64,000 nt of DNA from Pedobacter sp. ok626. Its GTDB lineage: Bacteria > Bacteroidota > Bacteroidia > Sphingobacteriales > Sphingobacteriaceae. The notes beneath the pieces are model-generated. The model did not search any database and was not told where the DNA came from. It was given only the letters and a program-made list of their open reading frames with translations. The position numbers and the translations under genes were made by a program. This document shows positions 34,298 to 43,343 of the stretch, in pieces (within the stretch, counting starts at the first letter, position 1; each line of letters begins with the position of its first letter). The stretch is from NCBI RefSeq assembly GCF_900100435.1, contig NZ_FNEX01000022.1:1-64000 (forward strand). Direction: 5' to 3'.

Positions 34298-36541
34298 ATG
34301 CAGAAAATAATGAATCCTATTCCATATGGATGGAGAGATGTATTACGCACGACGATGTATGTGGGGATTTCGATCGGGATATCAATTAATCCGGTCTTGG
34401 CACAAAAGAAAACGTTGGATACGGTCGATTATAAAAGCTGGAAAAGACTGGGAATACCGGTACTTTCTGCCGATGGTAAAATGGCTATGTATAGCTTTTC
34501 CAACTCGGCTGAAAAGCATCTGGTAAATATACAAACTGGAAAGGAAATCCCCTTAACAGGGGTAAATACGGATGTTTTTTTTCAAAGAAAAATAGCTTTC
34601 CAGCCATCGGAGACAGGGAAGCCAATGCAAACCTTTGACCCTTCCAATCTGACACCCCCTGCGGGTTATCAAATCCTGCAAAGGAAATATAACTTATCTG
34701 CTGACGCAAAGCAGGTATTAATTGACCTGGCCCCCACAAAATCTGAAACAGGTCAGCATATAAATATAAAAGCAAAACCAGCTGTTGGAAATAAAGCTGT
34801 AGATCTTGAATTATGGGTATGGAATGATGAAATTTCTGAGCGCAAAAAGAAAAAAGGTAGGGCTGGCAAAATGCCTCCAGGCAACGCTAAGTTTGTATAC
34901 CACATTGACACTAAAAACTGGACAAATGTTACGCCCGGTAAAGCCGAAGTACTGATTGCTCCGCAGAATGCTGACGCTGATGTGCTGTTTATTACGGATC
35001 CCAAACCTTATTACTATAGCCTCGACTGGAAGTATTATAACAATCTCGACATTTATGCGGTTAATGTGCATACCGGGCAGCGTAAACTGGTAGCTAAAGA
35101 TAGTTATACGCAACCGCAGTTTAGCCCCAATGGTAAACACGCGGTGATATATGATCAATTGAATAAGGAATGGAAGGTATATGATCCAAAAATGGAGGTT
35201 TTTGTCGGCTTTTCAGCCCAGATTAACTATCCCGTTCATGACGAAGATTACGATATGCCAAGACCTGCCCCGGCTTATGGAATTGCGGGCTGGATAAACG
35301 AAGGCAACAGTGTACTGATTTACGATCGTTATGACCTCTGGGTAATCGACTTGAGTGGAAAAGGAAAACCTTATACGCTGACACAGAATTATGGTCGTAA
35401 ACATCAGATTTCCTTTAAATTTCTCGGAGCAGATTACCTGGATCATATAGATTTGAACAAACCGATGCTATTTAGAAGTTTCAATGAAAACACCAAATCT
35501 GCAGGTCTATACCGCCTTGTTCCAGGTAAGCGGATAGAAAAGCTAATTGACGACCCTGCTTATTCAGTAAAAATACTTGACCGGGCGTCGGAGGATCAGA
35601 GTTTTCTTTTCAGCAAAGAGAGTTTTCAAAAATTCCCCGATATATGGTGGGCTAATGCTGATTTTTCTGTACAAAAAAAACTAACTGACGCCAACCCTCA
35701 GCAAGAAAAATTCCTTTGGGGAACTGCAAAAGTGATCGAATGGAAAAACTTCAAAGGAAGTAAAAACCAAGGTCTGCTTTATCTTCCGGAAAACTATGAT
35801 CCGAAGAAATCCTATCCTATGATTGTCGATTTCTACGAAACACATAGCCACGAACTTCATGAATACTTCCATCCGGAGTACAGCACTGCCACGATCAACA
35901 TCCCCAGTTATCTTAGCAAAGGCTACATTGTATTCAGGCCTGATACTCACTTTACCATTGGTGAACCCGGCGAAAGCTACTACAATTCGGTAGTTAGCGG
36001 CACAGAAGAATTGATCAGAAGAGGGATTGCCGATAAAAAACGTATTGGCTTACAAGGGCATAGCTGGTCGGGCTATGCGGTTGCTTACCTTGTTACACGC
36101 AGCAACCTCTTCACATGTGCAAATGCGGGGGCTTCAGTAGTCAATATGACCTATAATTATTTTGCTGTGAGGGAAAATGGCGCACCTTGTTTATTTAAAT
36201 ACGAGATTGAACAATCGCGCATGGGTAAAACTCTGTGGGAAGATAAGGATGGTTATATCAAAAACTCACCAATCTTTGCTGCGGATAAGATAAAAACACC
36301 GCTATTGATTTTCCACAATGATAAAGATGGAGCAGTAGCCTTTACCCAAGGATTAGATCTATTTCTAGCTATGCGCAGATTACAAAAACCAGCCTGGTTA
36401 TTGAATTATAAAGGAGAGGGCCATACTTTATCAGAGCAGCCAGCACAACAAGACTGGACACAACGAATGGAACAATTCTTTGATCATTACCTCAATGGAA
36501 AAGCCATGCCGGAATGGATGAAACCGGACATAAAAGACTAA
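34298..36541 (+). CDS. Secreted S9 family prolyl oligopeptidase-like peptidase
   Basis: This 747-residue serine peptidase has an N-terminal propeller (residues about 60-480) and a C-terminal alpha/beta-hydrolase domain. The nucleophile is Ser in GHSWSG (about residue 589), the Asp lies in FHNDKDGAV and the His in GEGHTL. A signal segment (MYVGISIGISINPVLAQ) suggests the periplasm. The start is ATG at 34298; an in-frame ATG at 34310 is possible. Such enzymes cleave short peptides, often after Pro or Ala. It ends the ECF/FecR/SusCD/TlpA group and supports peptide use as its role. A strong terminator follows. Confidence 0.9.
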   Translation: MQKIMNPIPYGWRDVLRTTMYVGISIGISINPVLAQKKTLDTVDYKSWKRLGIPVLSADGKMAMYSFSNSAEKHLVNIQTGKEIPLTGVNTDVFFQRKIAFQPSETGKPMQTFDPSNLTPPAGYQILQRKYNLSADAKQVLIDLAPTKSETGQHINIKAKPAVGNKAVDLELWVWNDEISERKKKKGRAGKMPPGNAKFVYHIDTKNWTNVTPGKAEVLIAPQNADADVLFITDPKPYYYSLDWKYYNNLDIYAVNVHTGQRKLVAKDSYTQPQFSPNGKHAVIYDQLNKEWKVYDPKMEVFVGFSAQINYPVHDEDYDMPRPAPAYGIAGWINEGNSVLIYDRYDLWVIDLSGKGKPYTLTQNYGRKHQISFKFLGADYLDHIDLNKPMLFRSFNENTKSAGLYRLVPGKRIEKLIDDPAYSVKILDRASEDQSFLFSKESFQKFPDIWWANADFSVQKKLTDANPQQEKFLWGTAKVIEWKNFKGSKNQGLLYLPENYDPKKSYPMIVDFYETHSHELHEYFHPEYSTATINIPSYLSKGYIVFRPDTHFTIGEPGESYYNSVVSGTEELIRRGIADKKRIGLQGHSWSGYAVAYLVTRSNLFTCANAGASVVNMTYNYFAVRENGAPCLFKYEIEQSRMGKTLWEDKDGYIKNSPIFAADKIKTPLLIFHNDKDGAVAFTQGLDLFLAMRRLQKPAWLLNYKGEGHTLSEQPAQQDWTQRMEQFFDHYLNGKAMPEWMKPDIKD

Positions 36542-36559
36542 TTAAATCAAAAGTGATTA

Positions 36560-36585
36560 TAGCCCCCGAACTAGTTCGGGGGCTA
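36560..36585 (+). terminator. Strong terminator after the S9 peptidase operon
   Basis: TAGCCCCCGAACTAGTTCGG and its continuation GGGCTA form a perfect self-complementary GC-rich hairpin, followed by TTGTTG. It lies 19 bases after the peptidase stop. Confidence 0.8.
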
Positions 36586-36621
36586 TTGTTGTAGATCAAA
36601 CTGAGGTTTTAGGTTTGTATA

Positions 36622-36715
36622 TCATCCAGGTATACGGACGGTACAAATCGTACCTTTCCCTACCTTACTTTCAACATCAATTTCCCCACCGTTAAGTTCA
36701 AGCAGTGAGGTTTAT
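36622..36715 (-). pseudogene. Histidine kinase ATPase-domain 3' remnant
   Basis: The minus strand reads SLLELNGGEIDVESKVGKGT and ends ICTVRIPG before a stop, the exact look of the last G-box and strands of a HATPase_c domain. The rest of the kinase is missing. It is one of three stubs between the S9 operon and the pectin locus. Confidence 0.75.
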
Positions 36716-36742
36716 TATTCGTCGAGTTTAGGTAAATCATAT

Positions 36743-36889
36743 TTAACGGATATCTTTTTTAACCTGAAGCGAATTCGAACCTAAAATTTCCTTAAGTTTA
36801 TTGCTTAACTCATCACCCATCAAGTCTTTCTAAATCAGAATACCGTTCGGGTCGATAAGAAAATTCATCGTTAAATGTGCCCAGTCTGG
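36743..36889 (-). pseudogene. Thioredoxin-like (TlpA/AhpC) 3' remnant with stop codon
   Basis: The minus strand encodes PDWAHLTMNFLIDPNGILI, then an in-frame stop, then KDLMGDELSNKLKEILG. This corresponds to the cis-Pro/FLIDPNG strand and last helix of a TlpA-type protein. The WCxxC half is missing. It is non-functional. Confidence 0.75.
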
Positions 36890-37060
36890 ATTTTCAACGG
36901 ATCTGGAAAAGCTGAAATCCTTTTTCTTAATTATACAGGAATCTATCTGAGTTTTTTCAGTAACAACAATAAACCCTCCCCCACCAGTAACCCAATGGAG
37001 ACAGCTATTTTCAGATCAGCTCAAGCGCAAGATTTCCTTAAAAAAAACGAGCCCAAAGGT

Positions 37061-37237
37061 TTATCTTCCAGCCCTTACTCCACCCAGCGGCCCTGTATTC
37101 CTATGCTTACCAATGTGCATAGGAGTCATGAGTTTCCTCGTCGCTTTAAGTTCTCTGACGTAATCATTATCTACACCCAAGGCTTCAGCTGCGCGGATGG
37201 TATTGAAAAAAAGATCAAAAACAATCTGATTGTCCAT
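37061..37237 (-). pseudogene. GH95 fucosidase fragment
   Basis: A minus-strand frame of 58 codons begins MDNQIVFDLFFNTIRAAEAL and continues to PMHIGKHRNTG. This matches the helical segment of GH95 enzymes around TMDNQIVFDLFSNTI...LPPMQIGKHGQLQEW. Only this stretch remains, with unrelated sequence after GKHRN. It is not a displaced part of the GH95 gene at 47922-50264, which is complete and contains its own version of the segment. Confidence 0.75.
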
Positions 37238-37306
37238 CTTAACACTGATTTTTCCACTTATCTGTTATAAAATAGCCTCGGTTTTTGTTGACCTAGTTTA
37301 ATCAAT

Positions 37307-38827
37307 CTAGTTGCCTATACCAGCATTTAACCCTTCGATTTTAAAGGAATAAGCATATTTCCCAGGTCTGATCTGTGGAAGCGTGATAAATAATCCCTGG
37401 TCATTCTGCTTATAAATAATTTCCCCACTATAACCGAGCAAGCTTACACTTGAAACTCTTCCTATATTTTGTGGAAGCGACGGAAGCACCAATACCTTCT
37501 CTTCAGGCCACTGAAGAGATATCGCGTACAAGGAACCGGCTTTTGTTGTGAAAAATACCGCACCGTCTGAGTCCCTGCGATAGGCTCGTGTTCCGTAAAT
37601 AGCCTCTCCGTTCATTTTAAACCAGTCACCAATATCGAGTAGAACTTTCCGCTGATCATCAGGAATAGTTCCATCAGCCTTCGGAGAAATATTAAGGAGA
37701 TAGTTACCATTACGACTCACATTGGCTACCAGTCTGTGAATAATCGTCTCAGCTGTGAGCAATCCCATATTTTCCACATAACCGAACTTGTCGCCAATCG
37801 GATCGTCGACCTGCCAAAGCTCCTGTGTTTTGACAAATGGCGCATTCCATTGTCTTTCATAATCTTTTAGGCTACCAGCAAGAAAAGCGTCGCTTTTTGT
37901 AGAGATGGTTACCTGCTTTCCCCATTTCGCTGCGCTGTTGTAGTAATAGGAAGCAAATCGAAGTTTAACAGAATCCAGATTCCTGCTGTTCACACCGTTA
38001 TCAAACCAGAACATATCGGGCTTATAGTTGTCCACCAGCTCCTCACAACGGGCTAGCCATTCTTCCAGGAAGGCTTTGCTTTGAGGGGCGGAAGTCTGAT
38101 CAGCCAATACATCTCCAGCAGTGTGGCCTTGTGCGCGGCTAGCCGGCAATTGAGGAGGGCCGTAAAAGTCAGCATATTTCGGGTCGAAAAGATCGCTTTT
38201 TACTAATGTACTGTATAAAAAGTCCCAGTTTTCCATCCGATGGTTAGAGACGCCAAACTTTAGTCCACGTTTGCGAACAGCCACTGCCAGATCACCGATC
38301 AGGTCGCGTTTAGGCCCCATATCTTTTGCGTCCCATTTTGTTAGTTTGCTGTCATACATAGCAAAACCGTCATGGTGTTCGGCCGTGGGTACAATGTATT
38401 TCGCCCCAGCTTTTACAAACAGGTCAGCCCAGTCATCGGGATTATATTTTGCCGCCGTAAGCAGCGGGATAAAATCTTTATATCCAAATTTATCCGGGGC
38501 GCCGAATTTTTCCGTGTGCCACTTGATCATCTCGGCACTGCTATACATTCTTTTTGGATACCATTCGCTACCATGAGCGGCAACGGAATAGAGTCCCCAA
38601 TGAAGAAATATGCCAAATTTCCCGTCTTTATACCAATCAGGAATCTGGTAATTCGATCGGATAGATTCCCAGTTAGGCAGTACAGGTCCTGGCGGCGATG
38701 CAGGCGCTTTCCCGCCAGGCAGAGCAATGGTTTTCCTCCCGGGAGTGGTCTGTTGGCTAATTGACTGGCTGAACGCATCGCACGAGAGCAGCCCCATCAA
38801 GACAAAACTTATAAATATCTTTTTCAT
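37307..38827 (-). CDS. GH29 alpha-L-fucosidase (copy A)
   Basis: A 506-residue secreted family 29 alpha-L-fucosidase that removes terminal fucose with retention. It has a signal peptide with a possible lipobox (LMGLLSC), then the GH29 barrel: KDGKFGIFLHWGLYSV (about 68-82), AEHHDGFAMYDS (about 149-160), KFGVSNHRMENW (190-201) and nucleophile Asp276 in DMFWFDNGV. A C-terminal beta-sandwich follows. It ends 3 bases after its upstream neighbour's stop region; the adjacent gene is a close paralogue sharing the linker RKTIxLPGGKA, so a tandem duplication is clear. It is the last gene of the leftward locus. Confidence 0.93.
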   Translation of the reverse strand: MKKIFISFVLMGLLSCDAFSQSISQQTTPGRKTIALPGGKAPASPPGPVLPNWESIRSNYQIPDWYKDGKFGIFLHWGLYSVAAHGSEWYPKRMYSSAEMIKWHTEKFGAPDKFGYKDFIPLLTAAKYNPDDWADLFVKAGAKYIVPTAEHHDGFAMYDSKLTKWDAKDMGPKRDLIGDLAVAVRKRGLKFGVSNHRMENWDFLYSTLVKSDLFDPKYADFYGPPQLPASRAQGHTAGDVLADQTSAPQSKAFLEEWLARCEELVDNYKPDMFWFDNGVNSRNLDSVKLRFASYYYNSAAKWGKQVTISTKSDAFLAGSLKDYERQWNAPFVKTQELWQVDDPIGDKFGYVENMGLLTAETIIHRLVANVSRNGNYLLNISPKADGTIPDDQRKVLLDIGDWFKMNGEAIYGTRAYRRDSDGAVFFTTKAGSLYAISLQWPEEKVLVLPSLPQNIGRVSSVSLLGYSGEIIYKQNDQGLFITLPQIRPGKYAYSFKIEGLNAGIGN

Positions 38828-38830
38828 ATG

Positions 38831-40360
38831 CTATTGTTTCAGATCTAAGCCTTCAATTTTAAACGCCCAGGCAATACTACCTGAGTTAACTGCCGAAAGG
38901 TCTATTTTTAAGCCCTTCTCATTTTGAACAAAAGTTAAATTCTCTTTCTGCCCGAGCAAGCTCACGCGGCTCACTTTTCCGAAAGAAGCAGGCAACGATT
39001 CCAGGATAGCAGTTTCCTCAGGCGATTTCAAACTTATCGCGTAAAGAATATTCCCTTTAGTAGTGAACCTAAAATTGCCTTCGCCGAATTTTTTCCAGGC
39101 TCGGGTGGCATAGATCGCCTCACCATTGACATCCAGCCAGCCCCCTATTTGGAGCAACAGCTTTTGCTGATCATCAGGGATCGTTCCATCCGCTTTAGGC
39201 GAAATATTCAGTAGGAGCGCGCCATTACGGCTAACATTTTCGATCAGACGGGTCACTACAGTGTTGACATCTACAATCAATGAGTTTTCCGTATAACCGA
39301 ATCGGCTAAGTACGGGGTCATCAACCTGCCATCCATAATCTGTTAATTCTTTCGGTGCACGCCCCTGCCGCTCAAAGTCTTTAATACTGCCATATAAGTA
39401 AGCATCACTTTTAGTGCTGATGGATACCTGCTTCTTCCATTTGGACGCACTATTGTAGTAATAGGCTGCAAACCTTAGCTTAATGGGATCAAATGCCCTT
39501 CCATTGACGCCATTGTCGAACCAGAACATGTCCGGTTGGTATTTATCCACCAGTTCCTGGCAGCGCCTGAGCCATTCTTCGAGGAAGGCCTGGCTTTGAG
39601 GAGCATCTAACCCATTCATCACTTCATCGCCAGCAGCAATTCCAGCTGCAGGTTCACGTTTGCGCGTTGGTTGGGGCGGGCCGTAAAAATCTGCATATGC
39701 AGGGTCAAACAGATCGCTTTTTGTAGCCAGAGCTGGGTACATAAAGTTCCAGTTCTCCATACGGTGGTTTGACACGCCAAACTTCAGCCCCTCGTTTCTT
39801 ACCGCTTTAGCCAGTTCACCAATGAGGTCGCGGTGCGGCCCCATGTCTTTAGCGTCCCATTTTGTCAGATCGCTTTCATACATCGCGAACCCATCGTGAT
39901 GTTCGGCAGTAGGTACGATATACCTTGCGCCAGCTTTTCGGAACAGCTCGGCCCACGCCTTCGGTTTAAATTTATCAGCAGTGAACATAGGGATAAAATC
40001 CTTATAGCCAAATTTATCCACAGGACCGTATTTTTCAACATGGCGTTTCTGGATACCCTCGTTACCATACATGTGTTTGCTATACCATTCGCTTTGGTAG
40101 GCTGGTACTGCATATAGCCCCCAATGTATAAAGATGCCAAACTTTCCATCTTTCCACCATTCGGGAACCTGATAATTTTCCTTGACCGATTCCCAGGTTG
40201 GCTTATAAGGTCCCTCGGGAATATCCTTTGCCTTACCGCCTGGAAGCTTGATGGTCTTTCGCTCCGGTACCTCTTCACCAGCGGGCGATCTGCGGGTTTG
40301 CGCATACATATGAAGGCTTGTCAGCCAAAATACACAAATAAAAGTGAGCATTCTTGTCAT
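38831..40360 (-). CDS. GH29 alpha-L-fucosidase (copy B)
   Basis: A 509-residue paralogue of the downstream gene, colinear over the whole length. Motifs: KDGKFGIFIHWGLYAVPAYQ, PTAEHHDGFAMYES, KFGVSNHRMENWNF and the nucleophile Asp in DMFWFDNGVNGRAFD. Signal peptide LTFICVFWLTSLHMYAQ. Differences cluster in the segment between DFYGPP and the nucleophile (RKREPAAGIAAGDEV against RAQGHTAGDVL), near the active-site rim, so the two copies may prefer different linkages. A 178-base gap separates this gene from the PL22-like gene upstream, so it may have its own promoter. Confidence 0.93.
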   Translation of the reverse strand: MTRMLTFICVFWLTSLHMYAQTRRSPAGEEVPERKTIKLPGGKAKDIPEGPYKPTWESVKENYQVPEWWKDGKFGIFIHWGLYAVPAYQSEWYSKHMYGNEGIQKRHVEKYGPVDKFGYKDFIPMFTADKFKPKAWAELFRKAGARYIVPTAEHHDGFAMYESDLTKWDAKDMGPHRDLIGELAKAVRNEGLKFGVSNHRMENWNFMYPALATKSDLFDPAYADFYGPPQPTRKREPAAGIAAGDEVMNGLDAPQSQAFLEEWLRRCQELVDKYQPDMFWFDNGVNGRAFDPIKLRFAAYYYNSASKWKKQVSISTKSDAYLYGSIKDFERQGRAPKELTDYGWQVDDPVLSRFGYTENSLIVDVNTVVTRLIENVSRNGALLLNISPKADGTIPDDQQKLLLQIGGWLDVNGEAIYATRAWKKFGEGNFRFTTKGNILYAISLKSPEETAILESLPASFGKVSRVSLLGQKENLTFVQNEKGLKIDLSAVNSGSIAWAFKIEGLDLKQ

Positions 40361-40538
40361 AGTTAATTATGGGTTATTGGAGCGTTCAATTGGTTAAAAA
40401 AAATTAGTATTCAGCGTATTAACTAGTAAATTCTGTTTATACAAGTATAACAAATCTACCTTTTTAAGCCCAGATGCCTTTTCTTCAAAATAGACATTGT
40501 GCTATGCAAATCCGATCTTAATGATCTTTTCTGATTCC

Positions 40539-41891
40539 TCATTGCCTGGTCCGCTCAAGCCATGATTTAGGTACGGGAACGATACAAATATTCATCGACC
40601 GATTGTCTTCTGAAAGCATGGCCGACTGGATTTGGATTTTAGTACCGTCGGGACTAAAAGTAGGATGAAGATGATCTGCAGCAGTTTCTTTATGCCCCCC
40701 GGTAAGCTTCATCATCTCGCCCGTATTGCGGTCGATCAGGTATAGGTCTCGTTTGAAATCATCACCAACAGCAAACCTCCCGTCAGCAGAACCGCTTACA
40801 TGCCACAAGCCACTTCCCGATTTTGTTTGGCCAGCTATCTGAACTTCCCGTGTCCGAATGTTTACAATGGCCAATCCCGTGGGTTTTTCTCGCGTGCCAG
40901 ATACTCCCCAATCAGTTTCCTGTCCAGGGTTAGCACCTACCACTGGTGTCCCGGGAGCATGCAAACCTGCAGTTCCTATTATTTTTCGGTGACCCATTAT
41001 AGCGAAGGCCACTTCATCTTTCGTGATCACAGCTTCATGAGTCACCCATTCAAAAGAGGCCTCGGGATAGAGTGGTCTTAAACCTGTTCCATCGGCGTTC
41101 ACTATCCAGGTACGCTGAGGCGATTTGCCCCCCGTCTCCCAGCAAAAAATAATTTCCCCGGCCACCCAAGGATTGGTTTGAATATGCCCAACCTGAAAGG
41201 GTACGGCAATAACATGCTTGATCTGACCGGTTTCGAGATTCATTGCTCCAATACCCGACGGGCCTGCCCCCATTCTACGAGGACCAAAGGCCACCTCTAT
41301 TTTGGTGCCAGCGGCTATTCGGCGGGATGCTTCATCGCGTCCGACTCTAAAATAGGCCCAATCCTCTTCGCCGTCTAGCGCCATGTCTCCCCCAGCTCCC
41401 AGCTCCTTTGGCGTAGTGCCACATACACGCTGGTACGTAGAGGCCGCTTGCATTTTTCCTGATTTGCTATCGGCAAAGAGTCGTGCCAAGTCAACTTCTA
41501 CTACCTCCAAGGATCCTTTGGAAAGTCTTTCGTTGTTCCGCATAAAATATAACTTCATAGATTTTCGGGCAATGTTAAGCATACCAGTATACCCACCTTC
41601 GGTTACCTGCACCATATCTCCAGTTCTTTCATGGACAGCAATGGCCTCTCCTTTAGCTCTCCCCGAACGAAAAATCAACCACTCACCGTCGGAGGTCCAC
41701 TGATTATGTGTCTGGTATATCTTGGAATCGCCAGTAGGTGTGCTGGTAAGGAAGGTGAGCGTTACACCTGTGACCGGATCCACAACTAATTTACGCTCAG
41801 AAGGAAAGCGCCTACCTATCTGCGATTTCGCAGAAAGCTGAGCTGCAAGAATAATGGCGAAGACTGCCATACATTTCATAAAATTTTTCAT
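40539..41891 (-). CDS. PL22-like oligogalacturonate lyase (beta-propeller)
   Basis: This 450-residue exported protein is a seven-bladed beta-propeller of the oligogalacturonate lyase type (PF14583-like), which cleaves short unsaturated galacturonides. Candidate metal-binding histidines are in GHIQTNPW, WVTHEAVI and HLHPTFSPDG, and TolB-like blade starts are frequent (SPDGTKIQIQSA). The signal peptide is AVFAIILAAQLSAKSQ. The assignment rests on these motifs and on neighbours that act on pectin; a related propeller without lyase activity is possible. It sits 9 bases downstream of GH105, which removes the unsaturated end sugar that such lyases create. Confidence 0.65.
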   Translation of the reverse strand: MKNFMKCMAVFAIILAAQLSAKSQIGRRFPSERKLVVDPVTGVTLTFLTSTPTGDSKIYQTHNQWTSDGEWLIFRSGRAKGEAIAVHERTGDMVQVTEGGYTGMLNIARKSMKLYFMRNNERLSKGSLEVVEVDLARLFADSKSGKMQAASTYQRVCGTTPKELGAGGDMALDGEEDWAYFRVGRDEASRRIAAGTKIEVAFGPRRMGAGPSGIGAMNLETGQIKHVIAVPFQVGHIQTNPWVAGEIIFCWETGGKSPQRTWIVNADGTGLRPLYPEASFEWVTHEAVITKDEVAFAIMGHRKIIGTAGLHAPGTPVVGANPGQETDWGVSGTREKPTGLAIVNIRTREVQIAGQTKSGSGLWHVSGSADGRFAVGDDFKRDLYLIDRNTGEMMKLTGGHKETAADHLHPTFSPDGTKIQIQSAMLSEDNRSMNICIVPVPKSWLERTRQ

Positions 41892-41900
41892 AATCGCTTG

Positions 41901-43262
41901 TTAAAACTGTACAGAACTGTCGTTAATTACAAAAGGATGGCGCTGCAACAGACGATATATTTCTGCTCCAGCTAGTAAAACCGGCCCATAACCATGTGCT
42001 GCAAAATTATTTACCGGCCTATAATAATAGAAAGCCGGATCGAATCCCATCCCGGTGCCCACACATACGCCTTCAACTTGCCCTTTTTCAGTGACTTTGG
42101 TGCTTACCGCATTCCATGCCAGCAGAGCGGCGGGCCCATATGCTTTGGCATCCAGCCAGCCCTTGTTGATTGCTCGTGCCAGACAGTAGGCGTAGATTGC
42201 CGTAGCTGAGGTTTCCAGATAAGAATCGTTTCTGTCAATCAACTGATGCCAGAAGCCTGTACGGTCCTGGTATTTAACCAGTCCTGAAGCATGCTTTTTC
42301 AGCATATCGAGAATTTCCGCTCTGCCGGGATGATTTGTCGGCAGCTCGTCAAGCAACTCGATCTTCGTTAATATCGCCCAGCCATTCGCCCGTGCCCAGT
42401 GAAACTGCGGATGTGGCTCCATATCCTGGATCCAGCCATGCATATAAAGGCCTCGTTCATTGTTAAACATGCGCCCGGAAAATAATTTGTACTGTTTTAC
42501 CGCTTCATCGAAGTATTTGGGGTCCTCGGTCAGTGTTCCCATTTGAGAAAGAGCGGGAAGGCTCATGTACAGATCATCAAGCCACAAGCTATTTGGCTGT
42601 GGACGATTACGCGCAAGCGTTCCATCCTTAAGGCGAAACTCTTTAGTCATGATATAGTTGATATAGTTATCAATCATAGGTCGCAAATCGGCTTTCGTTC
42701 CGACTGTTCTTGCCGTTTTAATCATCGCTGCAGCCATGGACCCCGCGTCATCCAGTGCATGCGGATCAATGACAGACCTGACCAGAGTAACAGCATTCGG
42801 CGAAGTTTTGAGATAATTCTGTGCCTCGGAAACCACATCAGCAATAAATTGCATCCTCTGGGTTGTGTAATCTATGTATTTCTTGTCTCCCATAGCCACC
42901 CCTGCCTCCAGCATTCCTGTATAGGTAACGCCCCACTCATAACTGATCAACCTGAAATCACCTTGCTTAAATATAGTATTCGCGTTCAAGGAGCCAAGGT
43001 TATTAAAAGCTTGGTTGCTGATCTTATCCACCAGCTGATATGGGGTTACCGCGTCAAGGTAATTATATACTCTGTCCAAGACTTTTTTCACATCTGCCAG
43101 TTTGGTTTGCCCATATGGAGTAACGTAATCAGGCTTAAGCAAATGCAGTGGAGTGGTCACATCATTTCCTTTACTCGTTGTATACTGAGCATTTGCAAGC
43201 CCCAAGGGTAGTGTGCATACCAGCAGCAAAGCCGGCTTAAGATTTCTTTTGAAATGGATCAT
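41901..43262 (-). CDS. GH105 unsaturated rhamnogalacturonyl/galacturonyl hydrolase
   Basis: A 453-residue (alpha/alpha)6 enzyme that hydrolyses the unsaturated uronic acid left at the non-reducing end by pectin lyases. Conserved segments: VIDPHALDDAGSMAAAMIK with the catalytic Asp, SLWLDDLYMSLP, and HWARANGWAI. A signal peptide (ALLLVCTLPLGLANAQ) places it in the periplasm. Compared with cytoplasmic YteR-type enzymes it is longer because of an N-terminal extension. Its product would be 4-deoxy-threo-5-hexosulose uronate. It is one of the best indicators that the locus targets pectin. Confidence 0.88.
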   Translation of the reverse strand: MIHFKRNLKPALLLVCTLPLGLANAQYTTSKGNDVTTPLHLLKPDYVTPYGQTKLADVKKVLDRVYNYLDAVTPYQLVDKISNQAFNNLGSLNANTIFKQGDFRLISYEWGVTYTGMLEAGVAMGDKKYIDYTTQRMQFIADVVSEAQNYLKTSPNAVTLVRSVIDPHALDDAGSMAAAMIKTARTVGTKADLRPMIDNYINYIMTKEFRLKDGTLARNRPQPNSLWLDDLYMSLPALSQMGTLTEDPKYFDEAVKQYKLFSGRMFNNERGLYMHGWIQDMEPHPQFHWARANGWAILTKIELLDELPTNHPGRAEILDMLKKHASGLVKYQDRTGFWHQLIDRNDSYLETSATAIYAYCLARAINKGWLDAKAYGPAALLAWNAVSTKVTEKGQVEGVCVGTGMGFDPAFYYYRPVNNFAAHGYGPVLLAGAEIYRLLQRHPFVINDSSVQF

Positions 43263-43343
43263 GTTGGTAAAAATTAATATTATACTTTATGAAATTATAT
43301 CTGATTCTATCCTTCAAGCCTGATAAAATCCCGCTTTTAAGAT

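Noticed and set aside
36875..37270. 131-codon open frame on the plus strand
   Set aside because: It overlaps, on the opposite strand, recognisable thioredoxin and GH95 remnants, and its own product resembles nothing.
40361..40538. Missing gene between the GH29 pair and the PL22-like gene
   Set aside because: The 178-base gap contains no frame of note; it more likely carries a promoter.
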